Shown here piece by piece: positions 14,299 to 22,119 of a DNA stretch of 64,000 nucleotides. The notes below the pieces were generated by a model. It did not search any database, was not told the DNA's origin, and saw nothing but the letters and a program-made list of their open reading frames with translations. This stretch comes from a virus. The position numbers and the translations under genes were made by a program. Position 1 is the first letter of the stretch. Every line of letters begins with the position of its first letter. The stretch covers positions 1 to 64,000 of the IMG/VR virus record IMGVR_UViG_3300020462_000003; one strand, 5' to 3'.

Positions 14299-16015
14299 TC
14301 CCACTGGTCTGGATGAACAGACCCTGCAGAAATTCGAACAGCTGAGCGTCGAGCGTAAGCGCCTTCAGGAGATGGGCCACCTGCCGAGCTGGTACACCAC
14401 GCAAGGCTGGCAAATGTTCAAGAAGAAGTACGCCGTTCCGGAAGAACTGGCTGTACTAGGCCGCCATCGGCGTATTGCCTACACCCTGGCTCGACACATG
14501 AAAGGCCGTGAGGTGGAGTGGGAAGAGAAGTTCTTCCACGAGATGTGGGATGGCATCCTCAGCCCCTCCAGCCCTGCCCTGGCCAACACGGGAACCGATC
14601 GAGGCATGATGGTCGCCTGCTCTGGGCAAGTGGTCAGCGACAGCGTAAACGGCTTCTACACCGCCTTGCGTGAGACTGCGCTGCTGTCCAAGTGGGGCTT
14701 TGGCACCAGTGCCGACTTCAGCGGTATCCGGGGTCGGGGCATGCCGATCAGCAAAGGCGGTGAAGCCAGTGGTGCCGTGGAGGTCATCAATGACTTCTTC
14801 ACGGCAGCGGGCAAGATCAGCCAGGGGGGTGCTCGCCGGGGTTCCATTGGGGCCTACCTGGATATCGAGCACAGCGATTGGGATGAGGCCTGCGATTCGC
14901 TGGCTGCTGAACCCAACGGGAAGAATTATGGCTGGATCATCCGTGATTCGTTCGTGGACAAGCTCGACGCAGGCGACAAGGATGCCAACCGTCGCTGGAC
15001 CAAGGCGCTCTACACCAAGCTGATCACCGGCAAGGGGTACATCTTCTGCCCTGATAAGGCCAACCGCCACCGTCCGCAGATGTACAAGGACCGGGGCTTG
15101 GATATCAAAGCCACCAACCTGTGCTCGGAGATCATGCTGCACAGCTCCGACGACCTGACCTATAGCTGCATCCTGGCTTCATTGAACCTGGTGCATTGGG
15201 ACCGCATCAAGAACAGTGAGTCGGTGTTCATCGCAACGGTGTTCCTGGATTGCCTGTGTCAGGAATTCATCGAGAAGAGTGCCGGTATTCCAGGTCTGGA
15301 GAAGGTCCGTGCGTTCACGATCAAGGGCCGAGCCATCGGTCTGGGTATCATGGGCTTCCACACCTACCTGCAGTCGCAGAACATTCCGTACGTGGGTCTT
15401 GAAGCACAGTTCCTCTCCACCGAGATCGCCAAGCACCTGCATGACGAATCCCTTCGGGCAAGCCAGTGGCTGGCACAGGAGTACGGCGAGCCTGAATGGT
15501 GCAAGGGTTACGGTGTCCGCAACACACATCGCACAGCCTACGCACCGACCAAGACCACCAGCCTGCTGATGGGGGGCGTCAGTGAATCCTGGTTCCCAGA
15601 CCCTGGCATGGTGTTTGATGCGGGTTCATCTGTGGGCGAGCTTCGCCGGATTCCCCCGGTGTTCTACGAGCTGATGAAAGCCCGAGGCGTCTACAGCGAA
15701 GAGACCGTACAGGACATCATCGATCACCTCGGTTCTGTTCAGCATGTTGACTGGCTGGGTGACCCTGAAAAGCTGGTGTATCTCAATGCCTTCGAGATGG
15801 ACCAGCACATCCTGCTGCGTCACTGCTCTCAACGTCAGAAGTGGACTTGCCAAGGTCAGAGCCTGAACTTCTACGTACCGGAAGACGGCAGCGAGGATCT
15901 GATTGCTGAGCTGATGACCCTGGTGCTGCTCGACGAGAACATCCTGTCTCAGTACTACATCTACTCGCGCAGCGGTGTGGTCGTGAAGGATGAATGCGTG
16001 GCCTGCTCAGCGTGA
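14288..16015 (+). CDS. nrdA: class I ribonucleotide reductase large subunit
   Basis: The 575-residue catalytic subunit reduces NDPs to dNDPs. The redox and radical cysteines are visible: C111 (MVACSG), C279 in NLCSEI with its Asn and Glu partners, C294 (YSCIL), and the C-terminal swinging-arm pair C570/C573. The protein is shorter than the bacterial enzyme (about 750) and begins directly with the catalytic domain. It therefore lacks the N-terminal ATP-cone and should escape dATP feedback inhibition, as in several phage enzymes. It supplies dNTPs with ThyX, dUTPase and dNMP kinase. Confidence 0.95.
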   Translation: MAFDPTGLDEQTLQKFEQLSVERKRLQEMGHLPSWYTTQGWQMFKKKYAVPEELAVLGRHRRIAYTLARHMKGREVEWEEKFFHEMWDGILSPSSPALANTGTDRGMMVACSGQVVSDSVNGFYTALRETALLSKWGFGTSADFSGIRGRGMPISKGGEASGAVEVINDFFTAAGKISQGGARRGSIGAYLDIEHSDWDEACDSLAAEPNGKNYGWIIRDSFVDKLDAGDKDANRRWTKALYTKLITGKGYIFCPDKANRHRPQMYKDRGLDIKATNLCSEIMLHSSDDLTYSCILASLNLVHWDRIKNSESVFIATVFLDCLCQEFIEKSAGIPGLEKVRAFTIKGRAIGLGIMGFHTYLQSQNIPYVGLEAQFLSTEIAKHLHDESLRASQWLAQEYGEPEWCKGYGVRNTHRTAYAPTKTTSLLMGGVSESWFPDPGMVFDAGSSVGELRRIPPVFYELMKARGVYSEETVQDIIDHLGSVQHVDWLGDPEKLVYLNAFEMDQHILLRHCSQRQKWTCQGQSLNFYVPEDGSEDLIAELMTLVLLDENILSQYYIYSRSGVVVKDECVACSA

Positions 16016-16018
16016 CAG

Positions 16019-16034
16019 ACGCCCTCACGGGCGT
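16019..16034 (+). promoter_or_regulatory. small hairpin after nrdA
   Basis: ACGCCC and GGGCGT pair around TCAC just after the nrdA stop. There is no T-run, so this is a weak terminator at best and may instead protect the mRNA 3' end. It begins the 420-base non-coding stretch up to 16435, which is described in the following entries. Confidence 0.4.
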
Positions 16035-16084
16035 TCGGTGACGAACCAGTAGAAGAGGTTCAGTTATGACTTCAAGGAAGAACA

Positions 16085-16155
16085 GGTCACTGCATCGGAG
16101 CGCAGCACAAGGCGAGCCTGCGAGCCGACAGTGCGGAGGCGACGTTGCAGTGACC
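16085..16155 (+). ncRNA. structured element complementary to the downstream RNA
   Basis: A perfect 10-bp stem, GGTCACTGCA (16085-16094) with TGCAGTGACC (16146-16155), encloses a nested stem of TCGG/CCGA and CGCAG/CTGCG. Two blocks inside are exact reverse complements of parts of the hairpin RNA 200 bases downstream: 16101-16114 with 16336-16349 (14 bp) and 16129-16139 with 16303-16313 (11 bp). It may be a diverged inverted copy, or a partner that pairs with the downstream RNA. A 33-codon open frame runs through it but resembles no protein I know. Confidence 0.45.
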
Positions 16156-16188
16156 ATTCATCGGTAGTGGCAGTAAGCCACCCTACAG

Positions 16189-16231
16189 TTGATCCAGATC
16201 AAGCAGATTCAGTGACCCCGTTCACTAGAAT
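16189..16231 (+). promoter_or_regulatory. Anr/FNR-type promoter
   Basis: TTGATCCAGATCAA (16189-16202) matches the TTGAT-N4-ATCAA box of FNR/Anr regulators perfectly. A -10-like TAGAAT lies at 16226-16231, 23 bases after the box. That puts the box centre near -42 relative to a start at about 16238, the classic class II activator position. It should raise plus-strand transcription when oxygen is low. It sits right after an oxygen-dependent RNR operon. Function is inferred from sequence and geometry. Confidence 0.5.
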
Positions 16232-16237
16232 GCGCGC

Positions 16238-16378
16238 CCTCTGCTGTACGGGACTTTGAATAAGTCCTTTCGCTTGTACAACTTTCCAATCCTCGACTCG
16301 AACCTCCGCACTGGCGGCGCACTCGCTGCGCTCGACGCCTTGTGCTGCGTTCGCGCCTCGGATTGGTGAGGGTTTTTG
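16238..16378 (+). ncRNA. candidate small RNA downstream of the Anr box
   Basis: The predicted transcript of about 140 nt begins with a hairpin, GGACTT/AAGTCC around TGAAT, closed by TGTAC/GTACA. It then forms a long multi-step stem from 16286 to 16366: CCAATCC/GGATTGG, CGAAC/GTTCG, GCAC/GTGC, GGCG/CGCC and GCGCA/TGCGC around a 5-nt loop. GGTTTTTG follows and could be the terminator tail. No open frame of note is present. Alternatively it is the structured leader of the gene at 16436. Confidence 0.45.
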
Positions 16379-16380
16379 TG

Positions 16381-16428
16381 GGGGATCGAGCCTGTGTCTG
16401 GCCTGCCGAAGGCACAGGGGAGATCCCC
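16381..16428 (+). promoter_or_regulatory. leader hairpin before the 16436 gene
   Basis: GGGGATC (16381-16387) pairs with GATCCCC (16422-16428), then a 3x3 internal loop, then CCTGTG (16391-16396) with CACAGG (16413-16418). The only purine-rich ribosome site for the ATG at 16436 is inside the 3' arm, so translation could depend on unfolding. Confidence 0.5.
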
Positions 16429-16435
16429 TTTATAT

Positions 16436-16912
16436 ATGCGTCGTTTTCGAGAGGTCATCTTGGACGCCTACACCAGCACGTACCCGATCGATGAAATGCC
16501 CTTGCTCATGGCTCGCTTAGGCAAGGCAAGAACCGATCGGATTCGCTACAGCTCCAGCTACACACACCCCCGTCCACCCTCCCCCCGTAACACGGCCAAC
16601 CCGTTGCTGAGCTTCATGCAACGCTACAAGGCCTACGACGGCAGTCAGGTGGACGACATTATCTTGGGCATCGCCAGGCTGGATCACCACAGCAAGGCGG
16701 GGAAGCACTCCATACCCCTGAGTGTGACCCGGCTCTACAACATCCTGCAGTGCATGGATGTGATCAATACCCAGGAGATCCGCTACATGCTTGGCGTGGA
16801 TACTCGGCAGGCACAGAAGTACCTGAAGGCTATCAAGTTGTGCCTGTTTCATATTCAAAAGCACATCGACAAACAACAATACCAGACCTCGCCAGACGAG
16901 CCACTGGAATAA
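16436..16912 (+). CDS. hypothetical protein
   Basis: This 158-residue basic protein of unknown function begins MRRFREVILDAY. It has a low-complexity THPRPPSPRNTANP stretch near 45-55 and a helical C-terminal half. A helix-turn-helix-like part reads LYNILQCMDVINTQEIRYMLGVDTRQAQKYLKAI (about 101-134), which suggests DNA binding. Start chosen at the ATG at 16436; a TTG extension upstream would run through a leader hairpin. It is the first gene after the Anr-type promoter region and precedes the replication genes. Confidence 0.65.
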   Translation: MRRFREVILDAYTSTYPIDEMPLLMARLGKARTDRIRYSSSYTHPRPPSPRNTANPLLSFMQRYKAYDGSQVDDIILGIARLDHHSKAGKHSIPLSVTRLYNILQCMDVINTQEIRYMLGVDTRQAQKYLKAIKLCLFHIQKHIDKQQYQTSPDEPLE

Positions 16913-16962
16913 ACCAACACTTGAAATAAACTGCATGGACGCAATAACCCCAGGAAGTAACC

Positions 16963-17289
16963 ATGCACGACCTGCAGCACTGCAAGAGTATCGGCTGTTC
17001 CATGAGTTGGCGCAGCGAAGAACTCAACGACTACTGTCCAAGTTGCCGAGATAAGAACGCTGTTCCGAACTTCGGTCACTTGCACAGTATCGACAACCAT
17101 CGTGTGAACCACCTCTTCAAGATCAACCATCCCTGTTTGCAGGAAGCAGTCAGCTACCTACTGGAATCAGGTAAGGCTACGGATGAGTGGCAAGAAGAGT
17201 TGGTGGACAATGCCTTGAAGGCGTTGAACCGCTGGCAGGAAATGATTCAAGAAGACAAACAAGGAGCTGCCATCCTGGCAGTCGAATGA
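16963..17289 (+). CDS. hypothetical protein with zinc-ribbon-like cysteines
   Basis: The 108-residue protein has an N-terminal CKSIGC...CPSC cluster (residues 7-31) that could bind zinc. Helical segments follow (EAVSYLLESGKATDEWQEEL). A GGAAG ribosome site precedes the ATG. The stop overlaps the next start (ATGA). Function unknown; its place between a putative HTH gene and the N4 gp42-like nuclease suggests a role in replication or regulation. Confidence 0.7.
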   Translation: MHDLQHCKSIGCSMSWRSEELNDYCPSCRDKNAVPNFGHLHSIDNHRVNHLFKINHPCLQEAVSYLLESGKATDEWQEELVDNALKALNRWQEMIQEDKQGAAILAVE

Positions 17290-17504
17290 CCATGCTCAAC
17301 TTACTGCTTTTGCTGGTTCCTCGGTTTACGACTCGGTATTACATCCACCGTATTTCTCGTGGGAGTAGTAAGCCTAGTAAGTTGACCTTGCTGTATTGCA
17401 ACTCTCCGAAGTTTATTCAACCCGGTGACCTGGTTCACAAGGTGAGTTACTTCAACCTCTTTGGTTTCCCGAAGTTCATCAACGTTACGGTGACCCGCCA
17501 CTGA
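17286..17504 (+). CDS. small hypothetical protein
   Basis: This 72-residue protein has a hydrophobic N-terminus (MLNLLLLLVP) and then a basic, aromatic-rich domain with LTLLYCNSPKFIQPGDLV. The start at 17286 overlaps the preceding stop by four bases (ATGA), which is why I prefer it over a longer frame beginning at 17187. It may be membrane-anchored or a short beta domain. Function unknown. Confidence 0.6.
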   Translation: MTMLNLLLLLVPRFTTRYYIHRISRGSSKPSKLTLLYCNSPKFIQPGDLVHKVSYFNLFGFPKFINVTVTRH

Positions 17505-17541
17505 GTCTGGTGTGTGGGTCGCCTTCATTGAAGGTAGTCCC

Positions 17542-18516
17542 ATGCGTAAGTACCTCAACAACTCCAACGTCCCGTTGTCTCTCGCGGTCTTTTTAGCGAC
17601 AGACAATTATGATCACGACTCCGCCACCATCAGTGCTACCACACTGATCAAACCCCTTCGCCAGATCATCCTGGCCTCCCGTGTGCCTCAGGAGCAGGGA
17701 CTGGTCGATATCTCCGGCATGGTCAGCTCCCGTATGGGCAGTGCGATCCATGACAGCATCGAGCAGGCCTGGAAACAGCGTCACGTCGAAGCTATGACTG
17801 CACTGGGCTATCCGGACAAGGTGATCGCCAAGGTGCGTATCAACCCTGCACCTGAAGAACTGGGTCCGGGCGTTATCCCGGTCTACCTGGAGCAACGCGC
17901 CTATCGAGAAATCGAAGGCCGTACCGTGTCGGGCAAGTTCGACTTTGTGGGCGATGGCCGCGTGGAGGATTTCAAGTCCACATCGGTGTACACCTACATC
18001 AACAACACCAACGATGAGAAGTACAAACTTCAGGGCGGTATCTATCGCTGGTTGAATCCGAAGATCATCACGCAAGACACGATGGCTATTCAGTTCATCT
18101 TCACTGACTGGAGTCAGGCCCAGGCCAAGAGTTCTGCGAACTACCCTGCCAGCCGAACACTGGAACATGTGTTGCGTCTGCCCTCTCCGCAATTCATCGA
18201 AGAATTTATCCGAAACAAGATTCGTAATCTGGATAAGTTCTGGAATGCACCGGAAAATGAGATCCCGCTTTGTACTGAAGAAGATCTCTGGCGATCTGCC
18301 CCACAGTTCAAGTACTACAAGAACCCTGCAAAGACCCAACGCTCAACCAAGAACTTCGACAACAAGCAAGATGCTTACTTGCAACTGGCCAATGATGGCA
18401 ATGTCGGCAAAGTGGTTGAAGTGCAAGGTCAGGTTAAGGCATGCCGGTATTGCCCAGGGTTCTACGCCTGCACCCAGAAAGATAAATACATCGAATCGGG
18501 TGAACTTCAGCTTTAA
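17542..18516 (+). CDS. PD-(D/E)XK nuclease, N4 gp42-like
   Basis: The 324-residue protein looks like a RecB-type nuclease. The core reads SGKFDFVGDGRVEDFKST (about 136-153), with the D and DFK catalytic pattern, then YKLQGGIYRWL with the family glutamine. A C-terminal CRYCPGFYAC recalls the cysteine cluster that ends some iron-sulfur RecB-like nucleases. In N4-like genomes this gene precedes the primase-like ATPase and is needed for replication. Start chosen at 17542, which has a GAAGG site; the longer frame starts on a non-ATG codon. Confidence 0.8.
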   Translation: MRKYLNNSNVPLSLAVFLATDNYDHDSATISATTLIKPLRQIILASRVPQEQGLVDISGMVSSRMGSAIHDSIEQAWKQRHVEAMTALGYPDKVIAKVRINPAPEELGPGVIPVYLEQRAYREIEGRTVSGKFDFVGDGRVEDFKSTSVYTYINNTNDEKYKLQGGIYRWLNPKIITQDTMAIQFIFTDWSQAQAKSSANYPASRTLEHVLRLPSPQFIEEFIRNKIRNLDKFWNAPENEIPLCTEEDLWRSAPQFKYYKNPAKTQRSTKNFDNKQDAYLQLANDGNVGKVVEVQGQVKACRYCPGFYACTQKDKYIESGELQL

Positions 18517-18534
18517 CCACAACAGGAGTGCTCC

Positions 18535-20676
18535 ATGCTTCCCGTCAATCAGATGCCGTACCACCCCACGGCAGAACAACTCGTGCAGATCCTTTGCAAC
18601 CGTACCCAGAACACGGAGCCGTTATTCTTCCGCGTCCTGGTCGGTTACTACTTCGCCGTAGTGGCCTCGCAGATGCGCTGCATCATCGGCACACCTGACC
18701 GTGGGGATATTCCAGTCAACGTCTATGCGTTGAACCTGTCCCCTTCCGGCACCGGCAAGGGCCACTCCACCAGCATCATCGAGGACGAGGTGATACATCA
18801 GTTCCGCGACCGCTTCCTGGAAGAGACCTTTCCCCTGCTGGCTGATCGTAACCTGCCGGTACTGGCTAACAAGCGTGCCGTGCGCAAGAACAGCGATCCG
18901 GATGAGGAGCTGATCCGTGTGCAGAAGGAATTCGAGCAGCTGGGTTCCCTGCTGTTCAGCTTCGACTCTGGTACCAGCCCTGCAGTCAAGCAAATGCGCC
19001 ACAAGCTGCTGATGGCGGATGCCGGTGCAGTGAACCTGGAGATCGACGAGATCGGTTTGAACCTGGTGGGCAACACCGAGGTGCTGACTGTGTTCCTTGA
19101 GCTATACGACAAGGGCAAGGTCAAGACCAAGCTGGTCAAGTCGACTTCCGACAACTCACGCTTCGAGGAGATCAAGGGCACCACGCCGACCAACATGATG
19201 CTCTTCGGTACACCGTCCAAGCTGTTCGACGGTGCGGCCACTGAGCAGGCTCTGTACTCGATGCTGGATACCGGCTACGCACGTCGCTGCCTGTTTGGCT
19301 ATCTCAAAGGTGCCAGCAAGAATCTGGATCTGACTCCGGAGGAGGTCTACGACCTGCAAACCAGCCAGCAGACCAACCAGTTCCTCGAAGAGCTGGCCGA
19401 TAAGCTGGAACGCCTGGCCGATATCATCAACGCCAACAAGCGTCTGGTGATGAGCCGGGACACCAGCCTGGAGCTGATCCAGTACAAGCTGCTGTGTGAG
19501 AAGCAGGCCGACGCCATGCCTGAGCACGACGAGATCCGCAAGGCCGAGCTGTCACACCGTTACTTCAAGGCGCTCAAGCTGGCTGGTGCTTATGCCTTTG
19601 TGGACGACTCACCTGAGCTGACCCTGAGCCATCTGCACAACGCTATCCGACTGGTGGAGGACAGTGGCTTTGCCTTTGGGCAGATGCTCTCGCGTGATCG
19701 TCCATACGTGAAGCTAGCCAAGTACCTGGCTTCCATCGGCAAGGAAGTGACTCAGGCTGATCTGGTTGAAGACCTGCCCTACTACAAGGGGTCTGCTAGC
19801 CAGAAGCAGGAGATGCTGACGCTCGCCACGGCCTACGGCTACAAGAACAACATCATCATCAAGAAGGCGTTCAACGACGGCATCGAGTTCCTGCGTGGCG
19901 AAAGCCTCAAGGAAACCGACCTGGACAAGATGGTGGTGAGCTATTCCAGCGATATGACCACCGGCTACAACAACGAGACGGCACCGTTCGACAAGCTGCA
20001 CCTGCTGACTCAGGCCCCAGGCATGCACTGGATCAACCATCACCTCAAGGGTGGTTACCGCAACGAGGACAACGCTGAACCCGGCTTCAACCTGCTGGTT
20101 ATCGACGTGGACGGCACCTGCAACCTGAACACAGCCAAGCTGCTGCTCAAGGATTACAAGGCGCTGTACTACACCACCAAGAGCCACACCGACCAGAACC
20201 ACCGGTATCGCATCATCCTGCCGACCAACTTCGAGTTGAAGATGGATGCCAAGGACTACAAGGAGTTCTACAACAACGTCCTGCAGTGGCTGCCATTCGA
20301 TGCTGATCCCTCTGCTGCCCATCGGTGCAAGAAGTGGCTGACCAAACCCGGTCACTACGAATACACCGAAGGCGATGTGTTCGATGTTCTGCCCTTCATT
20401 CCGAAGACCAGCAAGAACGAAGAGCGCAAGCAACGATTCGACTCGCAACAGTCGCTAGACAACTTGGAACGCTGGGTCATCAACAATACCGGCGATGGTA
20501 ACCGCAACAACATGTTGCTGCGTTACGCCATGATTCTCATGGACGCCAACTTCGACTTCGACGGTATCCGCTCTCGCGTGGTGTCGTTGAATGACAAGTT
20601 GCCAGACAAGTTGGACGAAGTGGAGATCATGAGTTCCATCATGGTCACGGTCGGCAAAGCACTCTCCAAGCGGTGA
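18535..20676 (+). CDS. replication ATPase/primase-like protein, N4 gp43-like
   Basis: The 713-residue replication protein has an N-terminal ATPase with P-loop SPSGTGKG at residues 69-76 in a DUF3987-like context. The C-terminal part from about residue 480 (HLLTQAPGMHWINHHLKG, then LLVIDVDGTCNLNTAK, HRYRIILP and HRCKKWLT) resembles primase-polymerase catalytic regions. It should act at the phage fork with the nuclease before it and the AAA ATPase and SSB after it. A terminator follows its stop. Enzyme activity is inferred. Confidence 0.8.
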   Translation: MLPVNQMPYHPTAEQLVQILCNRTQNTEPLFFRVLVGYYFAVVASQMRCIIGTPDRGDIPVNVYALNLSPSGTGKGHSTSIIEDEVIHQFRDRFLEETFPLLADRNLPVLANKRAVRKNSDPDEELIRVQKEFEQLGSLLFSFDSGTSPAVKQMRHKLLMADAGAVNLEIDEIGLNLVGNTEVLTVFLELYDKGKVKTKLVKSTSDNSRFEEIKGTTPTNMMLFGTPSKLFDGAATEQALYSMLDTGYARRCLFGYLKGASKNLDLTPEEVYDLQTSQQTNQFLEELADKLERLADIINANKRLVMSRDTSLELIQYKLLCEKQADAMPEHDEIRKAELSHRYFKALKLAGAYAFVDDSPELTLSHLHNAIRLVEDSGFAFGQMLSRDRPYVKLAKYLASIGKEVTQADLVEDLPYYKGSASQKQEMLTLATAYGYKNNIIIKKAFNDGIEFLRGESLKETDLDKMVVSYSSDMTTGYNNETAPFDKLHLLTQAPGMHWINHHLKGGYRNEDNAEPGFNLLVIDVDGTCNLNTAKLLLKDYKALYYTTKSHTDQNHRYRIILPTNFELKMDAKDYKEFYNNVLQWLPFDADPSAAHRCKKWLTKPGHYEYTEGDVFDVLPFIPKTSKNEERKQRFDSQQSLDNLERWVINNTGDGNRNNMLLRYAMILMDANFDFDGIRSRVVSLNDKLPDKLDEVEIMSSIMVTVGKALSKR

Positions 20677-20688
20677 GTGTGTCCACCT

Positions 20689-20718
20689 ACCCCAAGTTCT
20701 CTTGGGGTTCCTTTTCTT
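20689..20718 (+). terminator. terminator after the gp43-like gene
   Basis: ACCCCAAG and CTTGGGGT pair around TTCT, followed by TCCTTTTCTT. A second inverted repeat (CAGAAGCC with GGCTTCTG, about 20722-20770) lies between it and the next gene. Confidence 0.85.
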
Positions 20719-20789
20719 ATTCAGAAGCCCGGCTAAGTCATGACGACTACATGGACTCACTCGGCTTCTGTTTATCGGAGATAGCAAAC

Positions 20790-21281
20790 ATGGGTTGCGA
20801 TATTCATTGGCACTCGGAAACCAAGAAAGATGGCGTCTGGGTGTGTGACCAAGCTGCAAGTTTCAAGATCAATCCACCTGAGTACGACGGTCAAGGGGAA
20901 TATCCTGAAATGGATAAATTGCCGGGCCGTACTCGTGACTACTGGTTCTTCGGCCTGCTGAACAACGGTGTCCGCACCAACTGGCCGTGGTCGTTCCCGT
21001 ACACCTGTGACATTCCGTACGACACGTCCAGTGAAGTGAGGGCCATCGTTCAACACTGGGACGAGGACGGCCACTCCCAAGGAGTCCGCACCCAGGCCGA
21101 ACTGATCGCCAAGCTCGAAGAACTGAATCTCGCCCGTGCCCAGCTGCTGATCGCCCCCAGCGAAGATGCCTCGATCCACAACGTCGACCACCTGATCGCG
21201 CGACTGGAAGAAACCCTGGCCACCCTCGGTGCCACGGACACTCCGGACGATCGCCGCATCGTGTTCTGGTTCGGCAACTGA
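20790..21281 (+). CDS. MGCDIH-type phage protein
   Basis: The 163-residue protein starts MGCDIHWHSETKKDG, the hallmark of a common phage family of unknown function, and continues with YWFFGLLNNGVR and a helical LEELNLARAQLLI segment. The longer frame from 20673 runs through a terminator, so I chose the ATG at 20790 with GGAGAT. It sits between two core replication genes. Confidence 0.8.
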   Translation: MGCDIHWHSETKKDGVWVCDQAASFKINPPEYDGQGEYPEMDKLPGRTRDYWFFGLLNNGVRTNWPWSFPYTCDIPYDTSSEVRAIVQHWDEDGHSQGVRTQAELIAKLEELNLARAQLLIAPSEDASIHNVDHLIARLEETLATLGATDTPDDRRIVFWFGN

Positions 21282-21331
21282 CCTTCAGGTGCCCTCCGGG
21301 CACTTGGCGAATTCCCACCAAGGAGTCTGAA

Positions 21332-22057
21332 ATGACCCAAGTAAACGACCACCTGATCCTGTTGTGTGGCAAATCGGCGACCGGCAAATCCGCTTCGCTG
21401 ATGGGCCTGCGAGATCCGGAAGGCGTGATGTACCTGAACTGTGAAGCCGGCAAGAAACTACCGTTCCGCGCCAAGTTCCGTCAGTACACCATCACCGATC
21501 CGCATCAGATCTTCGAAGCCTTCCAAGTGGCCGAGAACGATCCGACCAACCACACCATCGTGGTGGACTCGCTGACCTATCTGCTGGATATGTACGAGTC
21601 GCTGTTCGTGCTGAACTCAGCCAACTCCATGAAGGCCTGGGGCGACTTTGCCCAGTACTTCAAGCAGCTCATGCAACAGCATGTAGCCAAGTCCACCAAA
21701 AACGTGATCTTCATTGCTCACACCCGCGACACTGTGAACGAATCAGAGATGATTCTGGAAACATGTGTGCCGGTGAAGGGTGCATTGAAGAACAACGGTA
21801 TCGAAAGCTACTTCACAGTAGTAATCGCATCGAAGAAAGTTCCACTCAAGAACTTGAAGGACTATTCTTCGCCGCTGTTGAACATCACTCCGGAAGAAGA
21901 GGCACTTGGTTTCAAGTACGTCTTCCAGTGCAAGCTGACCAAAGACACTGTAGGCGAACGCCTGCGTGGTCCACTTGGTTTGTTCGACACGTCCGAGACG
22001 TTCACCGACAACAACCTGCAGGGGATCATCGATCGCCTGCGCAGTTACTACGACTGA
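21332..22057 (+). CDS. AAA ATPase, N4 gp44-like
   Basis: This 241-residue RecA/Sak4-like ATPase has Walker A GKSATGKS at residues 13-20 and a Walker B-like TIVVDSLTYLLDM near 70. A later IAHTRDTV segment fits sensor motifs. N4-like phages carry it directly before SSB, where it likely helps load SSB or promote strand annealing. A GTGCCC/GGGCAC hairpin with a TCC loop lies 30 bases upstream. GGAG precedes the ATG. Confidence 0.85.
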   Translation: MTQVNDHLILLCGKSATGKSASLMGLRDPEGVMYLNCEAGKKLPFRAKFRQYTITDPHQIFEAFQVAENDPTNHTIVVDSLTYLLDMYESLFVLNSANSMKAWGDFAQYFKQLMQQHVAKSTKNVIFIAHTRDTVNESEMILETCVPVKGALKNNGIESYFTVVIASKKVPLKNLKDYSSPLLNITPEEEALGFKYVFQCKLTKDTVGERLRGPLGLFDTSETFTDNNLQGIIDRLRSYYD

Positions 22058-22119
22058 TTCAACTCTCCCCAGGCGAATGATCGCCAAGCTCCCACTTAAT
22101 TCAACAAAGGGTAATTACT

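Noticed and set aside
16242-16310. tRNA-like segment, with a GGACT/AGTCC arm around TTGAATA (GAA anticodon) and a distant TTCGAGT on the other strand
   Set aside because: No D-arm, T-arm or acceptor stem can be completed on either strand, base 37 would be T, and the T-loop-like element is on the opposite strand.
21289-21303. GTGCCC/GGGCAC hairpin with TCC loop before the gp44-like gene
   Set aside because: It lacks the TGGA or AGGA element at the right distance and is far from the early region. It is probably an mRNA hairpin.
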